Positions 25,595 to 32,863 of a stretch of 64,000 nucleotides of DNA are shown piece by piece (within the stretch, counting starts at the first letter, position 1; every line of letters starts with the position of its first letter). Below the pieces are notes generated by a model, which searched no databases, had not been told where the DNA came from, and was given only the letters and a program-made list of their open reading frames with translations. A program made the position numbers and the translations under genes. The DNA is taken from assembly GCF_000717475.1 (NCBI RefSeq), contig NZ_JPIK01000011.1, positions 1 through 64,000 of the forward strand, in the 5' to 3' direction. The stretch is from Desulfonatronum thiodismutans. GTDB lineage: Bacteria > Desulfobacterota > Desulfovibrionia > Desulfovibrionales > Desulfonatronaceae.

Positions 25595-26328
25595 TGGTTC
25601 TCGGTGACGTGCACGGCATGTTTGCGAGGTTGAATGAACTGATAAACAGCAAGCAGCCGGATATAATCATTCAGTGCGGCGATTTTGGGTATTATCCGGA
25701 AGAAGTACGGCTGGATAGTGTCACTCAGGGCTTTGTCCGGCCATTCGATCCGGCAACCGCCATCAAGAACACCTTGCAAAACGGGAAGCGCACCAAAATA
25801 TATTGGTGCGATGGAAATCACGAGCATTATCCGTCGCTGTTTTCCAGGTGGAAAGAGGCCGGGGGCAGGGTTGAGCCTTTTGAGGTCGGCCCTGAAATCT
25901 ACTACATGCCGCGGGGCTCAACTCTGGATCTGCCCTCGGGAGAAAAGGTCTGTTTTCTGGGCGGAGCAAGGTCTGTGGACCGGCCGCTGCGTGATCCCGA
26001 CGACTGGTGGGATGAGGAAATCCTGACACCGGACGTGCTCGATGTGCTGCCGGAAAGCGCGGACATGGTAATATCGCACACTGCTCCGTGGTCGTTCGGC
26101 ATGGATGAAGCAATGGGTCCGTATTGCTGGCCTGAGTGGGACATGACAGCGGATACAAGTTGCGATGTTTTGGAGGAAGCGTTGAAGCGTCTGAAGCCGT
26201 TGCGATGGTACTTTGCGCATTTTCATTTTTATAAAACTGGTGAGATTGCTTCGGGTAGGAAATGGACGGCGCTTTCTGATCTTGAGTACTCGGGAAGAGG
26301 AAGAGCCTGGGAATGGTTGACAGGTTAG
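25585..26328 (+). CDS. Calcineurin-like metallophosphoesterase, second copy
   Basis: A 247-residue metallophosphoesterase with motifs MVLGDVHGMF, IIQCGDFGYY, WCDGNHEHY, ISHTAPWS, and FAHFHFYKTG. It differs clearly from the one at 21915-22646, so it is a paralogue rather than a duplicate. The ATG at 25585 has a GGAG site and overlaps the HsdS-like gene by 10 bp, so the two are translationally coupled. A DNA-specificity-like protein coupled to a phosphoesterase is unusual and suggests the enzyme acts on nucleic acid or a nucleotide signal. The substrate is not known. Confidence 0.85.
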   Translation: MRIMVLGDVHGMFARLNELINSKQPDIIIQCGDFGYYPEEVRLDSVTQGFVRPFDPATAIKNTLQNGKRTKIYWCDGNHEHYPSLFSRWKEAGGRVEPFEVGPEIYYMPRGSTLDLPSGEKVCFLGGARSVDRPLRDPDDWWDEEILTPDVLDVLPESADMVISHTAPWSFGMDEAMGPYCWPEWDMTADTSCDVLEEALKRLKPLRWYFAHFHFYKTGEIASGRKWTALSDLEYSGRGRAWEWLTG

Positions 26329-26742
26329 CATTGCTTTTCCGTCGAACTCGAAAAAATCGGGGTGGCCATGAATCTGATTGGTGATAATTTTAGGCAGATC
26401 ACCAGCAATGTTGATCTCCCGAAAAATGGAGGATATGTAAAAACATCAAGATAAAAGACCTGAGTCAATCCCCCCATGATGGAGTTTTATTCCATGTATC
26501 GCAAAGACATTTGGCATACGGACCTGCAGCACGGTCAGCAGCATCCTTGACAATTTTCTTGCTCCGGCTCCAGTCCAGGCTGAAGGATGAAAAGCGTCGG
26601 GGAAGGGCGGATTCGCTGATAATAGAAAGCAAGCGAGCCAAGAGCAGGCTTGACCTTTCTTGTGGCCCAGGGAAATATGTAGGGGTGTTTTTTTTAATTC
26701 CGTATAATAACACTGTACTGACCCGCGTGCTCCGCGCGCCTG
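26329..26742. other. Intergenic region before the cassette array
   Basis: No convincing gene. A run of eight T followed by TAATTCCG and a perfect TATAAT (26703-26708) could be a promoter reading into the cassettes, but a good -35 is not evident. The region may be a worn-out older cassette, and nothing else is recognised. Confidence 0.4.
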
Positions 26743-26828
26743 GCAGAACAATGCCGCTGCATCAAACCGAGCCGCCCGTCAGGCCTTCGGCCTGCCGAAC
26801 GACTCGGCTGGTGAGCGCCGCGTTGGCT
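26743..26828 (+). repeat. attC-like site 0 (left of first cassette)
   Basis: It runs from GCAGAAC (26743-26749) to GTTGGCT (26822-26828), with a strong internal hairpin (CAGGC-CTTCG-GCCTG flanked by CGAG and CTCG). Its left box is less canonical than the others. Confidence 0.6.
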
Positions 26829-26841
26829 TAAGACTAAAGAA

Positions 26842-27732
26842 ATGACTTCTGAAGACTTAGTACTGGAATTTTTTAAAAAAGAAGGTTTTCCAAGAATTAG
26901 AAAAGGGGAAAACAATAAGGACATTTGCGATTATCTGAAAGAAAATGGGTATGAATACACACCAGATCTAGTTTCAGGCCCTGACAACATAAGAGAAGCC
27001 CCTATAGAAGGACTATTTTTTATAGAAGTAATATCACCATCTAGTGAAATGCTTTTTGAAAGCCAATTTTTTGAAACTTGTGAAACCGATGTGCCAAAAG
27101 ATTTTTTGGACAAATTCATACAAAATAAAGAACCAGGGGAATACGTTTCGATTTTTGATGCTTCGTCCTGCCACCACGAATGCTATTTGCAGAAATTGAA
27201 TAAAAAATTGGATAAATATGCTCACAAGAGAAAATACACTAGCAATGGAAATCAATTTATAAGTGCTAATTTAGGAGTAGTACACCATTTCAATCTAGGG
27301 AACCTAGAAAATGGAAAAATTACTGAAACTAAAAAACTGATCACAGTCTTAGACTACATTCGTTTTTATAGCCACCTATCGGAAACTACAAGTTCTGACA
27401 TAGTTTGTGGAGAAACTATACTCTTAGAAGAGATGTTTAATGAAAATCAACAAGAGTCATGTATTGTAGCAATCGAACAAGATTTAGGAAATGTTCCATG
27501 CTTATTCATTGTGTTGCATGTTGTTATAATAAAAGAAGGAATAATTAACGATCTAGCTCTCTTTTTATATAATTCTAATCCTTTAGTGAAACTAGACTTG
27601 CGATATCCAGTTCACAAATGGCTTTATAGCAAAGTATTTGAGCCAACGACTGAAGTTTTTCAAGATGATGATTATAAAAACAAAAATTTAACATTAAAAA
27701 TAAATGCTGTAGACACTCTATTTAAAACATAA
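26842..27732 (+). CDS. Cassette 1: unknown protein, possible nuclease-like N-terminus
   Basis: A 296-residue, AT-rich gene quite unlike its surroundings. The start reads LVLEFFKKEGFPRIRKG and then TPDLVSGPDNI, EGLFFIEVIS. The spacing of an acidic pair in PD and E-V-I vaguely recalls a PD-(D/E)xK nuclease, but the lysine is missing, so I make no functional call. The middle (SCHHECYLQKLNKKLDKYAHKR) resembles the helical part of restriction-like proteins. It is alone in its cassette. It begins 13 bp after attC site 0 and has no strong ribosome binding site. Confidence 0.6.
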   Translation: MTSEDLVLEFFKKEGFPRIRKGENNKDICDYLKENGYEYTPDLVSGPDNIREAPIEGLFFIEVISPSSEMLFESQFFETCETDVPKDFLDKFIQNKEPGEYVSIFDASSCHHECYLQKLNKKLDKYAHKRKYTSNGNQFISANLGVVHHFNLGNLENGKITETKKLITVLDYIRFYSHLSETTSSDIVCGETILLEEMFNENQQESCIVAIEQDLGNVPCLFIVLHVVIIKEGIINDLALFLYNSNPLVKLDLRYPVHKWLYSKVFEPTTEVFQDDDYKNKNLTLKINAVDTLFKT

Positions 27733-27736
27733 TATT

Positions 27737-27794
27737 AGCCAGCAAAGCATTCCACCGGACTCGCTGAAGCTCGCCGGTGAATTCCACGTTAACT
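27737..27794 (+). repeat. attC-like site 1
   Basis: It runs from AGCCAGC (27737-27743) to GTTAACT (27788-27794), 58 bp. The core CCACCGGACTCGCTGAAGC with TCGCCGGTG forms the stem and is nearly identical to site 3. Confidence 0.75.
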
Positions 27795-27813
27795 GCCAAA
27801 GAAGGATCAGTGC

Positions 27814-28359
27814 ATGAAGGATATATGGGATCAAATTGAGGGCTTTTTGAAAGAACACGTTCCCACAGTTATTGCTACTTTGAATGGCCCGTCAACTGAA
27901 GAGGATTTGAATGTCCTTGAATCTGAAGTTGGCAATACTCTCCCGAATGATTTCAAGACCTACCTGATAGTAGATAATGGCCAAGATGATCCATCTCGGT
28001 TACAAACACTGTTTGAAGAAGGTACATTACTCTCTACGGAAGCAATTATAAAAACCTATCGCATGCTCAATGAAATTAATGAGAGTGGTGATGTTGATCC
28101 AATCGAGTGGTGGTCAAGAAAGTACCTTCCTATTACAGATTGCGAAGGTGACCATTTGGCTCTAAATCTGGAAACCTGTGAAATTGTGATGCATGTGCAT
28201 GATTCGGGCATTGAAGAAGGTATTGCTGGTTCCTTCAAAGAGTGGTTTGAATCAAAGCTAATGATTTTTAAACAGGGTAAATTCACGGTAGATGAGGGCT
28301 ATCTCGATCACTGGGAGGGAGTACAGCAGTTAACAAGTCAAAGTTCGCAAACTTGGTAA
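27814..28359 (+). CDS. Cassette 2: SMI1/KNR4 (SUKH) family protein
   Basis: A 181-residue protein with the SMI1/KNR4 hallmarks: GPSTEEDLNVLESEVGNTLP then NDFKTYLIVDNGQDD at the N-terminus, and WWSRKYLPITDCEGDHLALN in the middle. In bacteria this fold is common among immunity proteins of contact-dependent and polymorphic toxins, where it binds and blocks a toxin. Here it stands alone with no toxin beside it. The downstream attC-like site begins 30 bp inside the gene, so the last residues are encoded by recombination-site DNA. Confidence 0.85.
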   Translation: MKDIWDQIEGFLKEHVPTVIATLNGPSTEEDLNVLESEVGNTLPNDFKTYLIVDNGQDDPSRLQTLFEEGTLLSTEAIIKTYRMLNEINESGDVDPIEWWSRKYLPITDCEGDHLALNLETCEIVMHVHDSGIEEGIAGSFKEWFESKLMIFKQGKFTVDEGYLDHWEGVQQLTSQSSQTW

Positions 28360-28425
28360 AGCTGTCATCTTTTTTGTTCCAAAAAAGCCGCCAACTTCAC
28401 CAAGCCGGTGTTTGAGGCGTTGGGT
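28328..28425 (+). repeat. attC-like site 2
   Basis: It runs from AGTTAAC (28328-28334, inside the preceding gene) to GTTGGGT (28419-28425), 98 bp. GTTGGGT fits GTTRRRY exactly. CTTGGT and ACCAAG are the inner arms. Confidence 0.7.
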
Positions 28426-28444
28426 ATAAAAAGGAATAACGATA

Positions 28445-29299
28445 ATGATGTCACCAGCGATGATCCATCAGTTACTATTAAACTGTCAATGGATCGAAAA
28501 CGACATTACAAATAAAATAATTATCCCATGTCTTAATTCATTTAGTGTAAGAAATGCTCTAAAGCTTAGAGAGATAAAATTTACTGGTGGCACCTCAGAG
28601 TTAGGTAATGATATAGAATACTATGAGAACTTTGGCCCTGATATGTTACGTTTTTACACCGGCGTTCAAGTTAAAAAGGGCAACATAGGGCTAGGCGAAA
28701 CAACAAGCCTAATTACCCAAGGCTCTCAAGCATTTGAAAAAGAAATAAGTGATATAGCTAGTGGTCATATATATCGTATAAATAGGTGGGTGGTGGCCAC
28801 AACCGGAGCCATAACAGAACAAGCAAAACAACAAATAATACAACAATTAAGCAGATATGCTAAGCCAATTCACTTTTGGGATGGTCCGAAAATATCCTCA
28901 CTAATTCTTGAATACTACTATAGAGAATTCATACAAGTCATGGGGATAGATCCAAGAATCGCAGCTAGTCAAAATGTGATCACGAATTATTGGGATCCTG
29001 ATCAGCCAATGATCCTTGCAGATGACTTTAATTCAACATCATTTAAACAGTTAAACCTTCAAAATGAACATCCTATGGTAATAGGTTTGCTCATTACTGT
29101 GAAACCACTTGACCATAGCATACCTAGTGCGACATGCATAATTCGTAGTGATACCGATGAAATAACTGTTGACTCTTTGCAAAGCCAATTGCAACCTTAC
29201 CTGATTAAATTTGAAAACAATAATTCTGTTGAAGCAAAATTGTTAGATGAAACACGAACTGTGCAAATACAGAGTAGGGCATCTATTTTCGTAAGGTAA
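28445..29299 (+). CDS. Cassette 3: PD-(D/E)xK restriction-like nuclease
   Basis: A 284-residue AT-rich gene. The N-terminal domain shows a restriction endonuclease-like active site: LREIKFTGGTSELGNDIEYY (Asp about 56, Glu about 58) followed by FYTGVQVKKGNIG (Gln-x-Lys about 75-77). It continues RINRWVVATTGAITEQAKQQ and PIHFWDGPKISSLILEYYY, a layout seen in Mrr/HJC-type nucleases and effector nucleases of defence systems. The C-terminal 90 residues form an uncharacterised domain. It is the only gene in its cassette. Nuclease fold fairly sure, target unknown. Confidence 0.68.
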   Translation: MMSPAMIHQLLLNCQWIENDITNKIIIPCLNSFSVRNALKLREIKFTGGTSELGNDIEYYENFGPDMLRFYTGVQVKKGNIGLGETTSLITQGSQAFEKEISDIASGHIYRINRWVVATTGAITEQAKQQIIQQLSRYAKPIHFWDGPKISSLILEYYYREFIQVMGIDPRIAASQNVITNYWDPDQPMILADDFNSTSFKQLNLQNEHPMVIGLLITVKPLDHSIPSATCIIRSDTDEITVDSLQSQLQPYLIKFENNNSVEAKLLDETRTVQIQSRASIFVR

Positions 29300-29311
29300 A
29301 GAATATTAAAT

Positions 29312-29369
29312 ACCCAACAAGCCATTCCACCGGACTCGCTAAAGCTCGCCGGTGAATTAATCGTTAGCC
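29312..29369 (+). repeat. attC-like site 3
   Basis: It runs from ACCCAAC (29312-29318, matching RYYYAAC) to GTTAGCC (29363-29369), 58 bp. Core CCACCGGACTCGCTAAAGC with TCGCCGGTG is nearly identical to site 1. Confidence 0.78.
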
Positions 29370-29383
29370 AGACGAGGGTAATC

Positions 29384-29827
29384 ATGGCTCGACTCGAGGT
29401 GCTCGCTCTTGATCTTGAAGGTACGCTGGTCTCGAATGCCGTGAGTCAGATCGCACGGCCGGGTTTGCACGACTTTCTTGAGTTCTGCCGACGAGAGGTT
29501 CCAAGGCTCGTCCTCTACACATCGGTTCCAGAGCGCAAGGTGCGGGAGGTCACCGCCAATCTTGTTGCAGAGGGTTCCGCTCCGGCCTGGTTCAAGAACG
29601 TCGAGTGTGTCCACTGGAATGGCCGCGTCAAGGACCTTACTATGATCCAAGGGACTACGGTAGAACGAACGCTTCTGATCGACGATTACGAGGGTTACGT
29701 CATCGAGGAACAGCGCCGTCAATGGCTTCCGATCGATACGTACTCGACGCCGTATTCAGCAGACGACACTGAACTCCAGCGGGTCAGGCAAGTTCTCGAA
29801 AACGAGTGGGGTTGCCATGCTGGCTAA
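29384..29827 (+). CDS. Cassette 4: HAD-like phosphatase
   Basis: A 147-residue HAD-fold protein resembling the FCP1/NIF branch. VLALDLEGTLV is motif I, with Glu replacing the second Asp of DxDxT. VLYTSVPERKV follows as motif II. TLLIDDYEGYV is the acidic motif IV. The changed second acid may lower phosphatase activity or alter the reaction. It is GC-rich, in sharp contrast to the three AT-rich cassettes before it, so the cassettes come from different sources. The gene runs into its own attC-like site. Confidence 0.75.
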   Translation: MARLEVLALDLEGTLVSNAVSQIARPGLHDFLEFCRREVPRLVLYTSVPERKVREVTANLVAEGSAPAWFKNVECVHWNGRVKDLTMIQGTTVERTLLIDDYEGYVIEEQRRQWLPIDTYSTPYSADDTELQRVRQVLENEWGCHAG

Positions 29828-29903
29828 CATGGCCGTGACAGCATGGACCGCGGCTTACGGCCGGCGCTCAGGGCCGCGCACTTCGCGCTTGGCCCCGTTC
29901 TGT
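29822..29903 (+). repeat. attC-like site 4 (right end of array)
   Basis: It starts with GGCTAAC (29822-29828), the exact complement of the GTTAGCC opening the cassette. Strong GC-rich hairpins follow (GGGCC...GGCCC). The right box is probably GTTCTGT (29897-29903), which does not fit GTTRRRY but resembles the complement of the left box of site 0. Confidence 0.55.
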
Positions 29904-30127
29904 GAGTTAAAATTGAAGTCTCTACAATAGTACAGAGTGTTATTTACAGCGGGTTTTGTCCGTGGGTGTTGGCTGGCCGCTGCTAACGAATTTTTTCGAC
30001 CAAGACCTTGAAAATCGCCTTTTCCGGTTCCCCCGCCAAGCGTACGTCGCCGGTTGGAACCAATCTGGGCACAGATCTGTAGCAAACATCCTCAGCAATT
30101 TGCTACATCTCAAGAAGTTTCGCCTCC

Positions 30128-31369
30128 TTACCCGTTCACGGCTTCAGCTTGCGGAAACGGTAACATTTTTCCACCAGCTCGGAGTTGATCCAGGTAGTCC
30201 GCCCACCACTGCATCATCCGGCGGCGTTCATCCAGGTAGATCGCCCGATTGTATATTCCGCGAATGGTGTTCTTGTCCGTGTGTGCCAGCTGCACTTCGA
30301 TGACGCGGGAATCCCACTTGCCTGATTCGTGTAGCCGGGTACTGGCCAGGGTCCGGAAGCCGTGTGCGCACATTTTTTCTTTGGCATACCCGAGGGAGCG
30401 CAAGGCGGCGTTCACGGTGTTTTCGCTCATGGGTCGCCCGTTCAGCCGTTCGCCGGGAAAGATGAAGTTTCCCGGGGTGCCCTCGGTGAGCGGACGCAGG
30501 TCGTTGAGGATCTTCATTGCCTGGTCGGCCAGAGGGACGAGGTGGTCCTTGCGCATTTTCATTCGTGCCGAGGGGATCGACCATAAGGCTTCCTTGAAGT
30601 CGATTTCCTCCCAGGTGGCGTTGCGCAGTTCTCCGGGCCGCAAGAAGACAAGGATGCTCATCTGCAAGGCGCAATAAACCGTGTATGAGCAGTCAAAGCC
30701 GTCCATCGCCAAAAGCAGATTGCGAATGTCGGACGGTTCCGTGATGGCGGGCAGATGACGGACGGGAACTTTCTTCAACACGCCCTTGATCTCAGCAGCC
30801 GGGTTTCGTTCCGCCTTGCCGGTGCCGATTGCAAAGGTAAAAATGCTGCTCGATATTTGCGCGATTCTCCGGGCCGCTTCATGGGCTTCCCGCTGTTCAA
30901 TGCGCCGAAGCTGAGTCAGGAGGAGGGGAGGGTCGATCATGCTGATCGGCTTGTTCCCGATCCACGGCAAAAGGTTTGCCTCGATGCGCCTCCAAATGGT
31001 CCCGGCGTAGTTGAGGGACCAAGTATCCTTGTTCGCTTCCCACCATTCCCGAGCCACCTTCTCAAAAGTGTTGTCCGCAACCTGTTTCTGGACGACCTGT
31101 TCCTGCTTGCGCTGCTGCTTTTCCAACGCAGGGTCAATGCCCTGGGAAAGCTTGACCAAAGCCTCGTCGCGCTTTTGGCGGGCCGCCTTGAGACTCATGG
31201 CTGGATACTTCCCCAGCGCCAACAGCTTGGCCTTGCCGACGAAGGTGAACTTGAAACGCCAGAGTTTGTTGCCGCCGGGTTTGACTTCAATGTACAGCCC
31301 CTGAGCATCGTATTTTTTGAAGGGCTTTTCCTTCGGCGCAAGGTTCTGAATCGCCTTGTCGGTGAGCAT
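30128..31369 (-). CDS. P4-type tyrosine integrase
   Basis: A 413-residue integrase with the N-terminal DUF4102-type DNA-binding domain (MLTDKAIQNLAPKEKPFK, then WRFKFTFVGKAKLLALGKYP). The core-binding region is AREWWEANKDTWS. The catalytic residues are FLRPGELRNATWEEI (Arg), CAHGFRTLAST (His, Arg), QLAHTDKNTIRGIYNRA (His and the nucleophilic Tyr). The start at 31369 is where the DUF4102 homology begins, although the frame stays open upstream almost to the tRNA. These enzymes insert islands into tRNA 3' ends, and a tRNA-Leu lies 233 bp away, transcribed in the same direction. It is very likely the integrase of the island filling the left half. Confidence 0.92.
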   Translation of the reverse strand: MLTDKAIQNLAPKEKPFKKYDAQGLYIEVKPGGNKLWRFKFTFVGKAKLLALGKYPAMSLKAARQKRDEALVKLSQGIDPALEKQQRKQEQVVQKQVADNTFEKVAREWWEANKDTWSLNYAGTIWRRIEANLLPWIGNKPISMIDPPLLLTQLRRIEQREAHEAARRIAQISSSIFTFAIGTGKAERNPAAEIKGVLKKVPVRHLPAITEPSDIRNLLLAMDGFDCSYTVYCALQMSILVFLRPGELRNATWEEIDFKEALWSIPSARMKMRKDHLVPLADQAMKILNDLRPLTEGTPGNFIFPGERLNGRPMSENTVNAALRSLGYAKEKMCAHGFRTLASTRLHESGKWDSRVIEVQLAHTDKNTIRGIYNRAIYLDERRRMMQWWADYLDQLRAGGKMLPFPQAEAVNG

Positions 31370-31503
31370 GGGGGATGCCTCCGTAACAGCCTGTTGGGCT
31401 GTAAGTTTCGGAAGTGAAAGTGGGGTACTTTTTCGCTTCAATAGTCCGCTGAAGCCCGATACCCCACGAGATACCCCAATAAAAAGCTGGATGTCAAAGG
31501 ACG

Positions 31504-31553
31504 AGAAAAAAGAAAAAGGAGAAACCCGGACAACATTTCCGGGCTTCTCCTTT
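31504..31553 (-). terminator. Rho-independent terminator after tRNA-Leu
   Basis: On the minus strand, AAAGGAGAAGCCCGGA and TCCGGGTTTCTCCTTT (positions 31538-31553 and 31515-31530) form a 16-bp stem with one G-T pair and a 7-nt loop. A T-rich run follows toward 31504. It would end the tRNA transcript before the integrase. Confidence 0.8.
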
Positions 31554-31601
31554 GATTTTGTTGACTTTTTAAACTTAGCTGGTTTTCGTCGGATTGACTC
31601 T

Positions 31602-31625
31602 TGGTGCCGAAGGGGGGACTCGAAC
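31602..31625 (-). other. Probable island attachment site (tRNA-Leu 3' end)
   Basis: The tRNA-Leu T-arm, acceptor end and encoded CCA face the P4-type integrase. Islands of this class recombine at this point and restore the tRNA 3' end. No second copy of the T-arm/acceptor sequence is found elsewhere in the window, so the far junction must lie left of base 1. Confidence 0.6.
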
Positions 31626-31688
31626 CCCCACGAGGTTTCCCTCACCACCCCCTCAAGATGGCGTGTCTACCAATTCCACCACTTCGGC
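31602..31688 (-). tRNA. tRNA-Leu (anticodon GAG)
   Basis: The minus strand reads GCCGAAGTGGTGGAATTGG at the 5' end. The anticodon stem is CCATC/GGTGG with loop TTGAGGG (anticodon GAG). A long variable arm follows (GAGGGAAACCTC), then the T-arm GGGGGTTCGAGTCCCCC, acceptor CTTCGGC and A plus encoded CCA. The 87-nt length with a long variable arm fits a class II leucine tRNA. Confidence 0.95.
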
Positions 31689-31705
31689 GTTTGATTTGCG
31701 TAAGA

Positions 31706-32071
31706 TTACTGCGTTTCGGTCCGTGATTGCGGAGCGACGTCTTGGGGTTCCGCGGGGATCGAAATTTGTTCTTCGATGCTGCCGGGAGTGGAGGGAACTT
31801 GCGGTAAATCAGCAGGAAAGTCAAGGATCACGGATTCCTCGGCGATACGCTGTCCGCTCATGTAGGTGAAGCTCAGGGAGGTGATGATGAAAATGCTGGC
31901 CACGCTGATGGTCAGCTTTTTGAGCAGCCCCCCGGCGCCGCTGCTGCCAAAGACGGAGCTACTGCCTCCGCCGAAGATGACGCCCATTCCCTCCTTGCCG
32001 GATTGCAGCAGGATGAGAATGACCAGGGAGATACAGGCCAAAACGTGAATGGTGATAATCAGTGCGTTCAA
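31706..32071 (-). CDS. secG: Protein translocase subunit SecG
   Basis: A 121-residue SecG. The first membrane segment is IITIHVLACISLVILILLQ, followed by the conserved loop QSGKEGMGVIFGGGSSSVFG, then a second membrane segment LTISVASIFIITSLSFTYM. An extra proline- and glutamate-rich tail of about 35 residues follows, longer than in short SecG proteins. It helps SecYEG export proteins. It lies 21 bp after tpiA; the secG-tpiA neighbourhood is common in bacteria. Confidence 0.93.
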   Translation of the reverse strand: MNALIITIHVLACISLVILILLQSGKEGMGVIFGGGSSSVFGSSGAGGLLKKLTISVASIFIITSLSFTYMSGQRIAEESVILDFPADLPQVPSTPGSIEEQISIPAEPQDVAPQSRTETQ

Positions 32072-32092
32072 AACGGTGCTCCTTGCGATATT

Positions 32093-32863
32093 TCAGACAG
32101 CCGAGGCAATGGCCGTGAAGCTGTCGACCTGCAAACTTGCGCCACCTACCAGCACGCCGTTCACATTGTCAAGGGCCAGGATCGCTCCGGCGTTGTCCGG
32201 CTTGACGCTGCCGCCGTAGAGAATGCGGATTTTGTCGCCGCAATGCGGGAAGGAATCCTCTAAAGTCTTGCGAACAAGGTCGTGGGCCGCGACGATGTCC
32301 TCGGTCTGGGCTACCTTGCCCGTGCCGATGGCCCAGACCGGTTCGTAGGCGATGGTCAGTCGGTCCGGAGTCACGCCGTCCTTATTTACCTCGGCTAATC
32401 CCAGGCGCAATTGTCCCTTGAGTACGTTTTCCACGCTGCCGTGGGTACGCTGGTCCAGGGTTTCGCCGACACACAGAATCATGTGCAGCCCGGCCTGTAG
32501 CCCAAAGGCGGTCTTTTGGGCGATGAATCGATCGGATTCCTTGAGTATGTGACGGCGTTCGGAATGGCCGACCAGGGCGTGGGTGCATCCGGCGTCCGCG
32601 AGCATGAACGGGGCGACTTCTCCGGTAAAAGCACCTTCAGCGGATGGATAAAAATTTTGCCCACCCAGGAACAGCCTTTGTCCACGGATGGTTTCGGCCA
32701 CGGCCTTGAGTGCGGTGAAGGGCGGCAACAGCAGGACTTCACGGTCCTCGGGCAAGGAGTCACGGAGGCCGGCGGACAAGGCTGCGGCCAGCTCCACTGC
32801 CTGAGCCTCGGTTTTATACATTTTCCAGTTTCCGGCGATCAACGTTTTTGGGGCCGTGCTCAT
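32093..32863 (-). CDS. tpiA: Triosephosphate isomerase
   Basis: A 256-residue TIM barrel that interconverts dihydroxyacetone phosphate and glyceraldehyde 3-phosphate. Active-site pieces are LIAGNWKMYKT (Asn, Lys near 10-13), LVGHSERRH (catalytic His), IAYEPVWAIGTGK (catalytic Glu then the flexible lid), and ILYGGSVKPDN (phosphate grip). The ATG at 32863 overlaps the pgk stop as ATGA, so the two glycolytic genes are translationally coupled. Confidence 0.96.
   Translation of the reverse strand: MSTAPKTLIAGNWKMYKTEAQAVELAAALSAGLRDSLPEDREVLLLPPFTALKAVAETIRGQRLFLGGQNFYPSAEGAFTGEVAPFMLADAGCTHALVGHSERRHILKESDRFIAQKTAFGLQAGLHMILCVGETLDQRTHGSVENVLKGQLRLGLAEVNKDGVTPDRLTIAYEPVWAIGTGKVAQTEDIVAAHDLVRKTLEDSFPHCGDKIRILYGGSVKPDNAGAILALDNVNGVLVGGASLQVDSFTAIASAV

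Larger units (their letters stand above)
26743..29903 (+). mobile_element. CALIN-type array of four integron gene cassettes
   Basis: Four single-gene units, all on the plus strand, are each followed by an attC-like site. The key evidence is box matching. The GTT-box that opens a cassette is complementary to the AAC-box that starts the site at its far end: GTTGGCT with AGCCAGC (one mismatch), GTTAACT with AGTTAAC, GTTGGGT with ACCCAAC, and GTTAGCC with GGCTAAC. Integron cassettes must show this relation. Base composition changes sharply between cassettes. No integron integrase is present; the nearby integrase at 30128 is of P4 type. Confidence 0.78.

Noticed and set aside
26446..26831. Short frames on both strands before the cassette array
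   Set aside because: They overlap each other, have no ribosome binding sites and give no recognisable protein; one crosses the attC-like site 0.
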